DNA of 64,000 nucleotides, taken from NCBI GenBank assembly GCA_020152595.1, contig JAIGNY010000732.1, forward strand, positions 124,001-188,000, written 5' to 3'. The translations under genes and the position numbers were made by a program. Shown piece after piece: positions 36,119 through 48,715 of the stretch. The stretch is from Chiridota heheva (Eukaryota > Echinodermata > Holothuroidea > Apodida > Chiridotidae). The notes beneath the pieces were generated by a model, which was not told the DNA's origin, made no database searches, and was given only the letters and a program-made list of their open reading frames with translations. Each line of letters begins with the position of its first letter. Position 1 is the first letter of the stretch.

Positions 36119-36645
36119 CAGTGGCGGATCCAGGATTGTTCATGGGGAGGCACCATTTGACTCCGGGGACCCTCGATTTTTTTTAATAATAAACCGACTC
36201 CGCGTCATGCACTATTTGTTTTAGCCATTTTTATTTTGATCTTATCATTTGTTGTATTTCTGTATTATTTTGTATTCCCATTTCCCCGCAAAACCTGAGT
36301 ACGCCTACCACTGCAAAACACGTGCTGCGTGCCTGGCCGTGTTACTCAGTGTTAGGATCTACTATACGTTTCACAAAAAAAAAATTAAAAAAAATTGTTT
36401 ATTAAAAAAGTGAATAATGGCTTATTGTGTCAATCGAAAATGGACTAGAGTAATTGTTATGTGTGTGTGGGGGGAGAGGAAGGGGAGGGGGGAGAGGGGA
36501 TGTCAACAAATCACACCACCTTTAAGATTATGATGCCTTTCCATTTTGTACATTTATTTCCATTTTATTTCTTTAAATAATTTCCTAGTTTTGCAATGGG
36601 AGGAGGGGAGGGGGCATGTGTCAGGGTGCCTCTTAATTTACTTCA
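36119..36645. mobile_element. Possible hAT-like MITE remnant
   Basis: Starts CAGTGGCGGATCCAGGATTG, a typical non-autonomous hAT-type terminus, and contains the G-rich tracts (36465-36500, 36597-36615) seen in related elements. The opposite end is not recognisable, so the right border is a guess. Confidence 0.35.
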
Positions 36646-38391
36646 CTTAGTAACATTATCATTTACTTGTAACAAGGCAAGAAACTATTAAGTCAAACAT
36701 TTGCGAAACATTTTAAGGCTGCTTGTGGCATACCCTTTTGCTAGCACTAACATCAGGCTGCATATAGTCTAAAATAGATTTATGATATGATTAGATAAAT
36801 ATTAGATAGATATAGCACGATTATAGAAAAGGAAAAATATATTACATGTCATATCAGAGAATCACGTTATCATATAATTTAGCGAAATAAATAGTAGATT
36901 TTTTTATTTTTTATAGTGATATACATTGGCACTTTTTATACTTCATGAAATCTTGAGTTTAATCTCTCCAGAGGACTGCTGACGTTGTAGGATTCACGGC
37001 ATACTTTCATCTTTCAACGGAATGTTTCAAAGAAATCAGTCTCTCTGAAAGTTTGATTGATATTAAAGACGCGCCAACAAGATCACAAAACAGCGTCTGT
37101 ATAAATCTATTAGCATCTGTCAGTCCCGAGAAAGGTAGAGAATCTTAAGTCAAACGGAACTGCTATGGAAGGTACTATTCTATTTAACAAATCGTAACAA
37201 TTCTTTAAATTAACTTGAAATTGAAAATCAACCGAAATGGAAATATATTGTACCTAACAATTTGTATTCTTATATGACAGAGGGTTAAAGTCTTGAATAG
37301 GAAAATATTTACGGTACATCCTTTGTGAACTATGGCTAATTAAAATTCCCGGAAATTATACGACATTATTTTGAAGGTATGTCCGAGATCTTAAAGTAAT
37401 TCTTTCAAAGATTTCTTCAATTTCATCCATCGGTTACATCTAGGTCTTATTAAGCTATCAGTCCTTATGTTTGTCCAATCTCAACAGATTCTCAACAGAT
37501 TTGTGTCCTTCAAGATCATGGAAACGTAGCGTGTTCTCCAGACACACAGAATTTGCAAATCTTTTTAAAAGCTATTTTAAGACGGGAAAATCCCATCAAT
37601 ATTAGTAAAACAATTTTGCTACTCAGCAGCTCAGCAATTTTCGTCGCTGGACTTAATTTGCGTTTTGACTGTTTAAGGAAGGTATATATTTTCACATGTC
37701 AATTGCTTTTAAAGCTGAGAGACATTCATTTGAAATTAGACAGAGTATTCATTTTGTCATTTGGGTTTTACGATGATGCAAAAGCTACTTTCTATAATGC
37801 TTCAAACTTCAGCTGAACTTAACGCTATAAATTTAAGCAGATTTAATTTGTCATTGCACTATGAATGAAGTCGACTTTATACTGTTTTACTTGAAAAAAG
37901 TTAGACCTCGAAGGAAAATGATCGCTCATAGGGGCACCGAGATTCGACAAATTTAGAGAGGAGAGAAAACTTTTGAATTTCTTCTTACCTGCTTACCGGG
38001 ATGAATTTCCATGCACTCTTTACAATAGATAAAACTCAACTTGGATTTCCACCATTGTTTTCTACGTAGGGTTTAGGATTATCTTTCTAAAAAGTAAAAG
38101 TTTTGAAAGGTATATGGACATGTAGAATTGTTATATTTTTTGGCTCAACCAGAAAATTTCGATGGCTAAATATAGCCGAGAAAGCAACTATTCAGAACAC
38201 TAAAACTCTTCATTTCAATGTATTGTTCACATGGGTCTGGGGGTGCTTTCTTAGAGTAAAAAATAAGTAGAGGAGAGAGGAGGGGCTCTGGTTAAGCACT
38301 GATGCATCTAGGGATCAAAATGCTCATCTTTTACCAGAAAATATTGCAATACATTAATAAGATATGCCTGTTATATTTATAATAACATTTC
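36646..38391. other. No gene seen
   Basis: AT-rich. The 87-residue frame at 37553-37816 begins at TTG and has no domain. Confidence 0.5.
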
Positions 38392-39118
38392 AGTCCCCTT
38401 GAGCACTACTCCAAGCAGCCCGACTGCTCTGTCCCCTTGAGCACTACTCCAAGCTGCCCGACTGCTCAGTTTCCTCGAGCACTATTCCAAGCAGCCTGAC
38501 TGCTCTGTCCCCTTGAGCACTACTCCAAGCAGCCCGACTGCTCAGTCCCCTTGAGCACTACTCCAAGCAGCCCGACTGCTCTGTTTCCTCCAGCACTATT
38601 CCAAGCAGCCCCCGACTGCTCAGTCCCCTTGAGCACTACTTCAAGCAGCCCGACTGCTTAGTTCTCCCGAGCACTACTCCAAGCAGCCCGACTGCTCAGT
38701 CCTCTTGAGCACTACTCCAAGCAGCCCAACTGCTCAGTTTTCCCGAGCACTACTCCAAGCAGCCCGACTCCAAGCAGCCCGACTGCTTAGTCTGTACACT
38801 ACTCCCAGCCTGACTGCACTACTCCAAGCAGCCCGACTGCTCTGTGACTCTCTGTGTTGAGCACTAGCCCAACTGCTCAGTCCTCTCGAGCAGCCCAAGC
38901 AGCCCGACTGCTCTGTGTCCTTGAGCTTGAGCACTTGAGCACTACTCCAAGCAGCCCGACTGCTCAGTTTCCTTGAGCACTATTTTAAGCAGCCCGAATG
39001 CTCAGTCCACTTGAGCATCACTCCAAGCAGCCCGACTGCTCTGTCCCCTTGAGCAGTACTCCAAGCAGCCCGACTGCTCAGCCCCCTTGAGCACTACTCC
39101 AAGCAGCCCGACTGTTCA
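38392..39118. repeat. 38-bp GC-rich minisatellite, about 19 units
   Basis: Unit GCACTACTCCAAGCAGCCCG followed by ACTGCTCAGTCCCCTTGA. Each unit contains the small inverted repeat AGCAG..CTGCT, so each could form a mini-hairpin. Variants include TTCCTCGAG and TCTGT. A rearranged zone lies at about 38760-38940. GC content contrasts sharply with the surrounding AT-rich DNA. Confidence 0.95.
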
Positions 39119-39356
39119 CCATTTCTTCAGTTCGTTGCAGCGTTCACCGTAGGACCCGAGCCGCCATTTTCCTATAATTCTTTAGAGTCTATCCAAGATT
39201 TGTGCCATAAAGGTTCCTAGGCAATAACTCTTGTCATTTCTAAAAGAAAGTTAAAAAGTACAAGCCCTATAAGCGTGGTTGTTGTTCATTAAGCTGTTAA
39301 GGGTGACATATTGTCATAGTGTGTAAAAAGGTCAACTCAAGTCAGTCTGCTGTTAT

Positions 39357-39776
39357 CAGTCCGGAAGCGTGCTTATTAATAGGAACATGTATAACACACG
39401 AGAATATTGAAGTCACGCAGCCATATTGTCTAGATGTTGCGATAAAATGGCAGTTTCTAATTGATTTACTTTAAATATTAAAAATCATTGGTTTGAAACA
39501 CCAAAACATTTCGAAAACGGCGTGGTGAACATATCAAATGGGAGTGGAAAAGTTTTAGCCATGACAGTAATGGAGGTATTTTTATCAGTTTTAACTTTCC
39601 CCTAGCAAAAATATTTTTCCCAGACGTATTTCAAATTTGAAAAATGCAACATTGCATAAAGCTTTAACAATAGGATAGCAAAGGGTGATGGGAAATATCA
39701 CAAAATGGCGGCTTCCATGTAGCAAAATGTTCCCATTAATAGGAACATTTATGTTCCCATTAATGCTGCCGGACTG
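39357..39776. mobile_element. MITE with CAGTCCGG termini, 420 bp
   Basis: The left end CAGTCCGGAAGC...TTAATAGGAACATGTAT and the complement of the right end CAGTCCGGCAGCATTAATGG...GGAACAT agree. The right arm contains AAAATGGCGGC (39702-39712) and a decayed mirror (GCAGCCATATTGTC) lies in the left arm near 39418. The flanks GTTAT and ATTAT are a weak candidate duplication. The right arm resembles 60262-60349. Confidence 0.75.
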
Positions 39777-40576
39777 ATTATGGTGGAAGTTATCAAATTC
39801 TTAAAAATCATGAAAACCAATTTGTGACTCTCAATAATAGCAATAATGATAACCACAAGCAGCAAACATATACATGTTGTTAATTTCCATACCAAGGAAC
39901 AATGTAGGAAAGTACGCAAAAAATTGTATGTGAGTAATGCATTAAAGCATTGGATTGTAATCTGGTTTCTCAAAATGGTGTCAAAACATTGTAACTGTGT
40001 GAAGATATAGGCCTATATAATGTCTAGTTCTACAGAATAATTATTCTAAGCCTCTCTTGCGTGTGAGTTGTCTTGTAAAATGTAAATGAAATGTATTTCT
40101 AAAAGCAGACGATATATTTCTAAGTTTAAATATTAAAGAATAGTAAGCTTCTGGTATTATTGAAAAGATATAATTTATTATATTTTGTTGCAAGCATGCA
40201 AGCCGTGTCTTTTCTCGTCGCACAAACCAAATAATCATACGCTAACAGATGCATGCGCCAAAAGTTGCCAGATTATACATGAATTCAAATTTCAAGGTTG
40301 CGGCAAGAAGAACCTCATTTTCAGGATTTCATCAAAAGAATTTCCAATTCTTTATTTGCAAATTTGTGATGTATATAGACTTCTTTTATTTGTTGATGTA
40401 AATCCATGGTTTTAACTCTCCCGTCACAGTATACTTTCAAGCAAATTTACCTGACACCGATTCTGACAAACAGTATTATTCAAATATTGAGAAATGTAAT
40501 TTGCGAACTAGAAATCTATATGGAAGCTGAGGTGATCGGTGGCTTTCATGCACAATAGCAATGCACATCAACTTAA
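39777..40576. other. No gene seen
   Basis: AT-rich; short frames without domains. Confidence 0.5.
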
Positions 40577-41108
40577 AGGAATGTTTCTATGATTTTTTTG
40601 TAAAATTTCATTTGAAAGAGCATACGTTTATAACCAATTTGGTACACAAAAATCAGGTTGATATCATATTCCGTTCAAGAGATATGAAGTTTTAAATATT
40701 TCAAAAAATACATTTTAAATTTGTTGTAAAATATGATGAATTCGTGTTTGATCATGTCATAGAGGCAATTTATCCATTGCAAATGTTTATGTATTTCTCT
40801 GATTGTTAATTGGTTGTTTCTGTATGTGATTAGAAACAATTTTCCCAAAGTTATTAAAGTCGGTTATATTTGGCAATGTATATAAAGACCTAACTTTCAT
40901 CAATTTATTTTTCTTGCAGGTTTTATTAATAAAAAAGAATGATATATTTTAATGAAATACATAAACTTTGTGGAAGAATGTGTTGCTGTGATGTCATACT
41001 GAGCCTTTTCCTATTTGTTTATTGGCATTTTTTGTTAAGCTTAAAATCTGAATATTTCCTGGTAGGAAAAACATATCAACATGATTTTTGTACTAAATTG
41101 TTTCTTAA
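40577..41108. repeat. Dispersed repeat, copy 1 (matches 60703-61200)
   Basis: About 500 bp shared in the same orientation with the 60.7-kb region, including CCAATTTGGTAC, GATGAATTCGTGTTTGAT, TTAATTGGTTGTTTCTGTAT and GTGTTGCTGTGATGTCATAC. The match is good over long blocks, with small indels. Family unknown; the open frame at 40939-41127 runs over it but is not conserved as protein. Confidence 0.8.
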
Positions 41109-41269
41109 GTTTTTCCCTTTCTTATAAAAGTTTATTTTAAAGGTCTATGGACAGCAAAAAAAGTTTTTATTAAACCACTGACCGAAAAGAGCATTAAAAT
41201 CTGAGTTGAATTGTCTTTGAATTTTGAAAATAGCATGTGTAATTTTCAAGTTATGAGAAATCAATTTGT
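41109..41269. other. Flank between repeats
   Basis: Nothing recognised. Confidence 0.4.
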
Positions 41270-41810
41270 GATGATTTTTCAATTTATTAAAAAAATGTGA
41301 TGTATGAACAGGAAAACGCTTTTCCTTATATTTCTTGCTTTAAAATGTTCAAGCTGCCTTTTCCAGCTTTAAATTGGTTAGAGGTAAGAAAAAGATCAAA
41401 AATCTTCTTTATTAGAATTATCTTCACTTTTTGGCAGTGTTAAATAAGAATAGATTTACATAAGAGAATAGAGATTATGTCCCGTTCATACATCCCAAGA
41501 GTAACACACATTTTTCCATATTTGTACAAAAATCTTCAAAAAGCTAAAAATGGCCAATATGTTTGATGTCTGTCATTGCGATTTTTATTTCTCTGTTGAT
41601 GATAGAGTATGTTCTATTTCATCAATTACCGTGACAGGATTTATGTTCTGTTCTGTAAATCGGTCATTATCTGTTCCTGTTTAAGTAGTTGCAAGGAAAT
41701 GTTGGTTAATTAATGGTATGCTCGCATAAAATGAAAATTATATTTTCCCGATTCCTTTAAACATTTCAATACCGGATAATGAAGTTTGTGATATACTTTG
41801 ACGGAGCAAA
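41270..41810. repeat. 541-bp tandem duplication, first copy
   Basis: Part A (41270-41560) holds AAATGTGATGTATGAACAGG, GAGAATAGAGATTATGTCCC and ends AATGGCCAATAT. Part B (41561-41810) begins GTTTGATGTCTGTCATTGCG and ends GACGGAGCAAA. The second copy follows directly at 41811, but its A and B parts are separated by an insertion. Confidence 0.9.
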
Positions 41811-42331
41811 TGATTTTTTAATTTATTGAAAAAATGTGATGTATGAACAGGAAAACGCTTTTCTTTATATTTCTTGCTTTGAAATGTTCAAGCTACCTTC
41901 TCCAGCTTTAAATTGTTTAGGGGTAAGGTAAAGATCAAAAATCTTCTTCATTAGAACTATCTTCACTTTTTCAAAGAGAAATGGTAGTCTTAAATAAGAA
42001 TATATTTACATAAGAGAATAGAGATTATGTCCCGTTCATACATCCCAAGAATAACACACATTTTTCATATTTGTACAAAAATCTTCAAAAACTGTAAAAT
42101 GGCCAATATTTAACCAATTTTGATGACATTTTCTGCCTGCTTCATGGTTTGTAGTGGATTTAAAATCAAGTTAGCTAATGTTGTTTTCTACCTGTCTATA
42201 TACCATTAAACAAGAAACTGTCGTGCAAGTCACCAGCTACAACAACACGATTTGATCATAACAAATGTGTAACATAATAGAATATCAAGCTGCACAAATA
42301 GTATAAAGATGTAATAAACATTACATGAGGC

Positions 42332-42378
42332 AGGTATAGCACAGTCGGCTGAGCTGGTCTCAGGTTCGAGTCCAACGG
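42332..42378 (+). promoter_or_regulatory. Pol III A- and B-box pair, SINE-head remnant
   Basis: TAGCACAGTCGG fits the A box and GGTTCGAGTCC fits the B box exactly, but only 14 nt separate them, against about 30 or more in tRNAs and tRNA-derived SINEs. It looks like a tRNA-derived SINE head with an internal deletion, not a tRNA gene: no acceptor stem is present. Confidence 0.55.
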
Positions 42379-42445
42379 CATTTAACCAGCGATTTTCTCA
42401 CAGATACGCTGATATCAGAGGTTTGTCTTCTGCATCAGACCTTCT

Positions 42446-42495
42446 CTCCCACCCCCTCCCCACCCCACCCCCTGCACACACACACACACACACAA
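42446..42495. repeat. C-rich and (CA)n tract
   Basis: CCCACCCCCTCCCC-type run followed by (CA)11 or so. Confidence 0.9.
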
Positions 42496-43649
42496 CGGCA
42501 GGAAAGTTACCCATGTCTGGTTCTTTGAACACTATTAGAGAAGAGAAGCGTGAAAACGTGGTGTTTCGTTCGTCACTTCATTCATTCACTTATAGTCAAG
42601 TTCATGGCGCTGAATTGTTTAAAGTCACAAGACATGGAGATTATTCATCTCAACAATGGTTCGTCTTCTAGAGTTAGTTCTTTTTCAACTTTTGATATTG
42701 CCCACCGTGTGTTTCTTTCGTTTTGTCGTCGTTTGCTTGGTCTGTTTTGTCAAATACTATATCACAAAATGTTCAAAATGAGGATGTCTGTAAATGGTTA
42801 ATAGATTAGGATCACTTCCGGACGTGTCCTGTAAATGAACAGTTACTGTATCGATATGGTCACACAATGTGTTTCCACTAATCGTGCATGGATAAATGTC
42901 TCGACATGGATACATTAGATTGTCCCAGCGCCAATTTATTGTAGTTTAACTTTTAGATTACATTTGCCAGTTTTTGTGCAAAGGTTTGATATATGAATGA
43001 GAACGTCTGTCTATCTTTCTAAAAAAGGTTACATTTTGCAATTCTTTGCCAAAATCATTTGAACAGATGAAGAGGAGTATCTATTTTTGCCAAAGAATTA
43101 GATTTAAATCATACCCCCAATAAATAAATCCCCAAAATTCACAAATTTTGCACGAAAAAAAATAATCGGAAAGTTCTGTTCTCTTGCCATTGCAATAATA
43201 TATTTCACAAGCTCCTTTAGCTACCATTTTATTTTACAAATTACAGGTTTGACCCAGATTGTTGTCAGCATCTACTTTCCACGAGTGATTAATCTTCGTA
43301 TTTAAACAAACAGAACATGGAAATGATCATTAGCTCCTGGAATGCAAACATTTCCAAACATTACTGACCTAGTAATTGGAATAAACATTTATCAATATGT
43401 TTGATGTCTGTCATTGCGATGTTTGATTTCTCTGTTGATGATAGAGTATGTTCTATTTCATCAATTACCGTGACAGGATTTATGTTCTGTTTTGTAAATC
43501 GGTCATTATCTGTTCCTGTTTAAGTAGTTGCAAGGAGATGTCGGTTGATTAATGGTATGCTCGCATAAAATGAAAATTATATTTTCCAGATTTCTTTAAA
43601 CATTTCAATACCGGATAATGAAGTTTGTGGTATACTTTGACGGAGCAAA

Positions 43650-44267
43650 ATAAAAGTCAAACTACTTTATCCGAGAGCCATTACTAAAATCTTTTATCTT
43701 AACTAAAATTTGAACAATCTTAGGGGAATAAATGGACAATGTTACATTTGAAATTCGCTTTTCATATCTAAAAGATGATCCTATCAAAGCATACGCTGTA
43801 GATGTTTGTGTAGTTTATGCCAGAAACCAGAAATAAACGTTGGAATTCAAATCTGGACTGCAGGATAACAAAGCCTGATGGGTATTACAAATTTCGTATT
43901 TACAGTACAATTAGTGTTTGTAAGTACACACGTGTACTATACTGCGTTTGTTAGCAACACCTTTTGTATTCTACAACCAAGGATCTGTCATCAAAACTGT
44001 AATAAAAATGTGTTTTCCTCCGTAAAATACATATGTTAGAAGAAATAAGAAAGATGTAAAACACGGATTAGAAAAAAGAAAGCAGATTTTCCTTGTTGCG
44101 ATTTTCTTTTCATTTTTATGGAGTAAATATAGATTGTCCTAATTGTGCAAATAAATGTATTCATTCACGTACCTATCAATTTTTAAACGATATTCCTTTT
44201 TCTTTTGTTCTCGTTCTTGGATTAATTTTATTTTATTTGTAACATTTTGTTTTGACATTATGACTGT
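43650..44267. other. No gene seen
   Basis: AT-rich; nothing recognised. Confidence 0.5.
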
Positions 44268-46870
44268 CAGTCCGGGAGCTACCCGAAAAACTGGGTACTT
44301 TTAAATACCCAAAAAATGGGTACTTTGATGTATTACGTCATCGCATGAGCCTACACATTTAACTAGCTCACACTAAGCGTATGGGGTTTCTCATTTTTCT
44401 CTCCGGATTGTCCAAGTTTTACTGGATATCCTGAAATTTTGGAGACGGATAGTAAATAAATATTCATAACCTTTTGCCGCTGCTTTTCGAAATTCATCGT
44501 CGCCTTTTTCAAAAAATCAACAAAACAGATTATGAGCAATCTGTTTTGTTGAATTTTCTCGAAACGGCGACGATGAATTTTGAATATCCAGTCAATTCCC
44601 AGCCTCGCGAAAAGTTGCTTATGTACGTATTATGTACGTATTCCGGCTACTCGGATTTATAAATATATAATGAGCTGAAACATGAAAGGAAATGTTTTTC
44701 GAAGGTGATTACAGCTTTGTTACGACAAAAACGTTATCGATACATAAAATTTAGGCAGATAAAGGGTTTTAAATACTACCCATTAACATTTGCAATAATT
44801 ATTCGAGCTAAAAATAATGAAAATCGGACGGATTTAAAACGATTTCATATTTGGGAAAAACCCATATTTGGTGCAAAAAAATGTGGTCACAAACCACATT
44901 TCCAATCTTGACTCCATACGATCTTTACATAGTGATAGGAAAATTCCTTTTCTATCTAAGTAAATGAAAGTAAGCATGAAAACCAAAGGAAACCGGGCAG
45001 GGGTTTGCAAGTTTTGCACTTATTTCCAGAGGTTGTTGATGTTGATTTTGATAATATCGTACGATCCATTTCATGATTGGACAATGTGCATTCACGTGGT
45101 GGTGTTTACATCTGTATCGTAATCTCGCATGTGTCAGCATGTGCATACCGTTTACATACAGTATAAAATGGCGTTCGCACGAAATAGCCACAAATCTTTC
45201 GTAATTCCCTGATAACGTGTTTCTTTGAAACAACAAACGGTATATACTTCAGATTACATGGAATCTTAATTGTATATCAAATTCAGAATAAAATGAATAA
45301 AATTTAGTGACGACAGAGCTTTTGAGGCAGCTGAATACACTCAGCGTATGTAGGGTTTTGATGATTAGAACCTTGGTGTTTGCATAAAGTGGTGTCACTT
45401 ATTTTCTCAAATTCAGCCTCTTAAGTAGTATTTTCACTATTCTTTTGCTATAATTTATAGGATTAAATACATTTATATTTGCTTATACTGCTGAAATACC
45501 ATTTCACCAGAGATTGTTTATCCCAAATAACAAATCCCTGATTTCATTCACTTCTTGTAAACACATTGTTGCTTTGTAGGCCTAGGGATTGGTATGAATT
45601 TTCATCAGCATGAACTATGAATTGGACTCTTCCTCCTCTGACAAAATTTTAAGTTGTTTAAGTTTTGTTAACAGAAATTATCAATGAAACACTCAATAGG
45701 AAAAATGAAAACACATACACATCAACAGGAAAAACTTTTTACAACCACTTAGATCAGCTAAGGCCTAAACTAGCAGATAATCTGAAGTCTATATATCTTG
45801 GGTCTTGAAGTATTTCCTCATTGTCTAATGCGGTATTTCAAGATAATTATAAAAAGACGGCATACCAACACGGCAAACCACTAGGTTGACATTGAAAATA
45901 ACCTGATTGTTGATTTTATCCTGTAAATATAGAACCTAGATGCATGGTTGATTTTTTAACTATGGACACACTATTCTCATTTTCACACCTTGCTTACACT
46001 TCAATTTAAGTAATAATAAAAAAATCACTGATCTTTCAATCACTATTACAATACATTTCAAATATGCTTTATGTGAACAATTATTTTGATTCAATGCTGC
46101 ACATATACTACTGAGCTCTAGGCTAGTAAATAAGATGGATGCAAAATATTAAATCTTATTCTAGCTAACACACTAACTTACTCTTAATCGCGATAAAAAT
46201 CCACATAAAATGTAATGCTAATTTCTGTAATGGTGGCCATTTTCAACTTCAAAATACTGTCACTAATCGCCACCGGGTCCATACAAATTTGGTACTGGCA
46301 GAAAGTTTATTGCATCGTCTAATGGATTATTGGTCAATTTAGTCTAAATTTGATGGAATCTGGTCAGAGGTTTGGCATGAATTTCGTCCCAAAATTAGGT
46401 CAATATTGAAGTACACAATTTCAATCGACAATTACGCAAAATTAGAAATCCGTAAATATTGAAAATTTGGTATCATTCGAAAGAAAAACAACCAACTCCA
46501 CCTAGCTTACCATCTTTACTGCTGCACCGTTGTCAGGTGACACCTCACGTGAGAGAAAACTGTGTCTGCCAGTGATCGGTTTTGCGAAAACTGCGAAATT
46601 CTGAAAGTGGGAGGAGTCCTGTCCGAAGAGAATGACGTCCCAGCACCTCACTAACAAGAAGCTGGGAACTGACTGTATCTATCTAATATCAGTTTTAAAA
46701 TTTCAGGATATTCAGTGAAATTTTGGACAATCCGGAGCGGAAAATGCGAAACCACATACATTTAGTGTGAGCTAGTCAAATGTGTAAGCTCATGCGATGG
46801 CGTAATACATAAAAGTACCCAATTTTTTGCCATTTTAAAGTACCTAGTTTTTCGGGCTGCTCCTGGACTG
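44268..46870. mobile_element. Long-palindrome MITE, second copy, split by an insertion
   Basis: The left part (44268-44588, starting CAGTCCGGGAGCTACCC) and the right part (46676-46870, ending GGGCTGCTCCTGGACTG) match the two halves of the 11156-11650 element. The left part keeps the central hairpin around AACAAAACAGATTATGAGCA / GCAATCTGTTTTGTTGA. Placed end to end at TATC, the two parts line up base for base with the uninterrupted copy near 11446. Confidence 0.88.
44589..46675. mobile_element. Nested 2.09-kb TIR element, TATC target duplication
   Basis: The left end CAGTCAATTCCCAGCCTC and the complement of the right end CAGTCAGTTCCCAGCTTC agree in 16 of 18 positions. The element sits inside the palindromic MITE and is bordered by TATC at 44585-44588 and 46676-46679. 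No transposase frame is visible, so it is non-autonomous. Superfamily is not assigned: the 4-bp duplication does not suit hAT. Confidence 0.85.
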
Positions 46871-48469
46871 TTTAGTATTCAACAACCAGAAATATATCAT
46901 CAACAATATAATGAAAACATGTTTTCTTCCGTTAAACTCACTGATTAGAGAAAGAACGATTTTCATTTTTCCGAAGAAATATGCAGTCATTCATTTACGT
47001 ACATCTTTTACTTCTTTTTATTCTCATTCTTTTTTAATTTAATGTTAATTGTTTCATTTTGTTTTGACATCATGAAAGCCTAACTGTACTTTTGCAATTG
47101 CTAAAAAGGAGACAACACGTTCAAAAACTAATTTCAAAGCTTCCTTTATGTTCTTCTTAGTTACTCTTGTTGAAACTAATATTTCTTTTTATGTATTCAT
47201 TATCATTGATGTAAGAGGAAGTAAATTATGTGTGCGAAAATCTTTGATTTGTAAAATGTTTTTCTTATGATCGGTTCCACGTTTGGGTAGCCATACAGAA
47301 TGTTTGACGGAAACATTTTGGATTTTCCATTGCCTCACAATGTTTCAAGCTACATACATGCTACATACATGCTTCATATTAATATCATTATATTACGGTA
47401 TTAACATGTTCACGATGTAGACCTTCTTTTCAAGTATTTGATCTTCATGTTGACAGCTTTTTGTTATAATGTCAAGTGGTTCACCCTTTGAATATCAAGT
47501 ATTTCGCTAAAGAGTTTAATTAGCCAATATCATCGAGGCTAGTGCGTGCATGTTGTACATTGTGATGGACTGGTTGAGCAGCATGCATATATTCCATGTA
47601 TTGATATATTATATCATCTTCTTTATTTGTTCATATTTAGCTTCAGAGGCCATCAAATATTGTAGACGATGCCGCTAACTTGTAATCATACAAGTAGGCA
47701 GGTACGCGTCTAATTGAAAAAAGGGAGGAACGGGGGAAAAAAAGACTACGATTTATTCAACGATATATTTCGATACAACATATTTGTGCACGAGCTCAAG
47801 ACTGCTATGGAACAGATAATCAACGGACCAGTCATTATCACACTAATTCCTGCTTAGTTCCTATCTGGTCTAAAAGGCATGCAATCTAACAGCTGTTCTA
47901 CTATGTTTTAATGTCAATTTCAGTAAAACGCGATCAACCGAATTTTTACAAATCACTTCTATTTGGCTGTTCGATTTTACCTGTGACAATGACTGCAGGA
48001 TCTATTCAACTATCAGACTATTCGTTTTACAACCAAATGCAAGACAAGAATTATCATTGTTTGAAAAAGGTTTCGTTTATCTATTTATTACTCTTATCAT
48101 TTGATCATAGGTTTTATCCCCCCTCTAATTACAGTTTGATTGGTCATTATGTCTTTCCGCATTTGCACATTGTTCGTAGTATTGCGTTGGTAGTGCCTTG
48201 CAATGGCAAAAATATCCTATGATATGGATGTTTTTCTAGTGTCTAAAACAATTATTAATACTGATATAAATATTGAGTAGCAGCATAGTGTTCCTATAGC
48301 TTTTCAACCGTTTGCGAAAGATGCGATGGTAATAACAAATTACAAATGAATGAATATTAGTTGTGATTGCAGAGAAAGAGAAAATGCGGTGGTAACAACA
48401 AATTACAAATGAGTGAATAGCTGAGATTGTAAAGATGAAGAGAAGTGTTGTCTAGAAGGTAACTGACAA
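46871..48469. other. No gene seen
   Basis: AT-rich. The 103-residue frame at 47911-48222 has no domain or splice support. Confidence 0.45.
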
Positions 48470-48715
48470 TGGAACTGGGTTAGACATGTGTTAAGGAGGG
48501 GATACATGATTGGTAGCGCTGCGTCATTCAAGCGGACACCCGAGGGGAGAAGAGGCGTGGGTAGATCGAAGACAACGTAGAGGAGATTAATGAAAAGAGG
48601 AAGAGGGAGAGAGAGACAAAGCAGGATGGAGACCCTGGGTTGAAGTGAGCGGAATATATAGAGGACTGGTTTTGGGCTTTATGCGTCTTCTGGCGCGGGA
48701 AAAATTAAGAAGAAA
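48470..48715 (+). mobile_element. 3' scrap of an RTE-like LINE
   Basis: The plus strand reads WNWVRHVLRR...FKRTPEGRRGVGRSKTT then a stop, RRLMKRGRGRE, matching the C-terminal WK.I.HILRR...WTPDGRR.KG..KTTWRR stretch of the element at 1-1104. In the expected KTTWRR the W codon is TAG. Only the last about 80 codons remain. Confidence 0.7.

Larger units (their letters stand above)
42110..43392. mobile_element. 1.28-kb insertion flanked by CAATAT
   Basis: Comparison with the uninterrupted first copy defines the insertion to the base: CAATAT at 42104-42109 and again at 43393-43398, a 6-bp target duplication (or a minimal estimate of it). The ends (TTAACCAATTTT and ATAAACATTTAT) are not inverted repeats. 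The interior includes the tRNA-like boxes at 42336-42373 and C-rich/(CA)n DNA. No open frame is recognisable as a transposase. Confidence 0.7.
41811..43649. repeat. Second copy of the tandem duplication, split by an insertion
   Basis: A' is 41811-42109 and B' is 43399-43649; B and B' are nearly identical over 250 bp. The 1.28 kb between them is absent from the first copy and is flanked by CAATAT on both sides. Confidence 0.9.

Noticed and set aside
42332-42378. Functional tRNA gene
   Set aside because: A and B boxes are too close and no cloverleaf stems or acceptor stem can be drawn.
47911-48222. 103-residue ORF as a membrane protein
   Set aside because: No domain, no splice sites in phase, and composition like surrounding AT-rich DNA.
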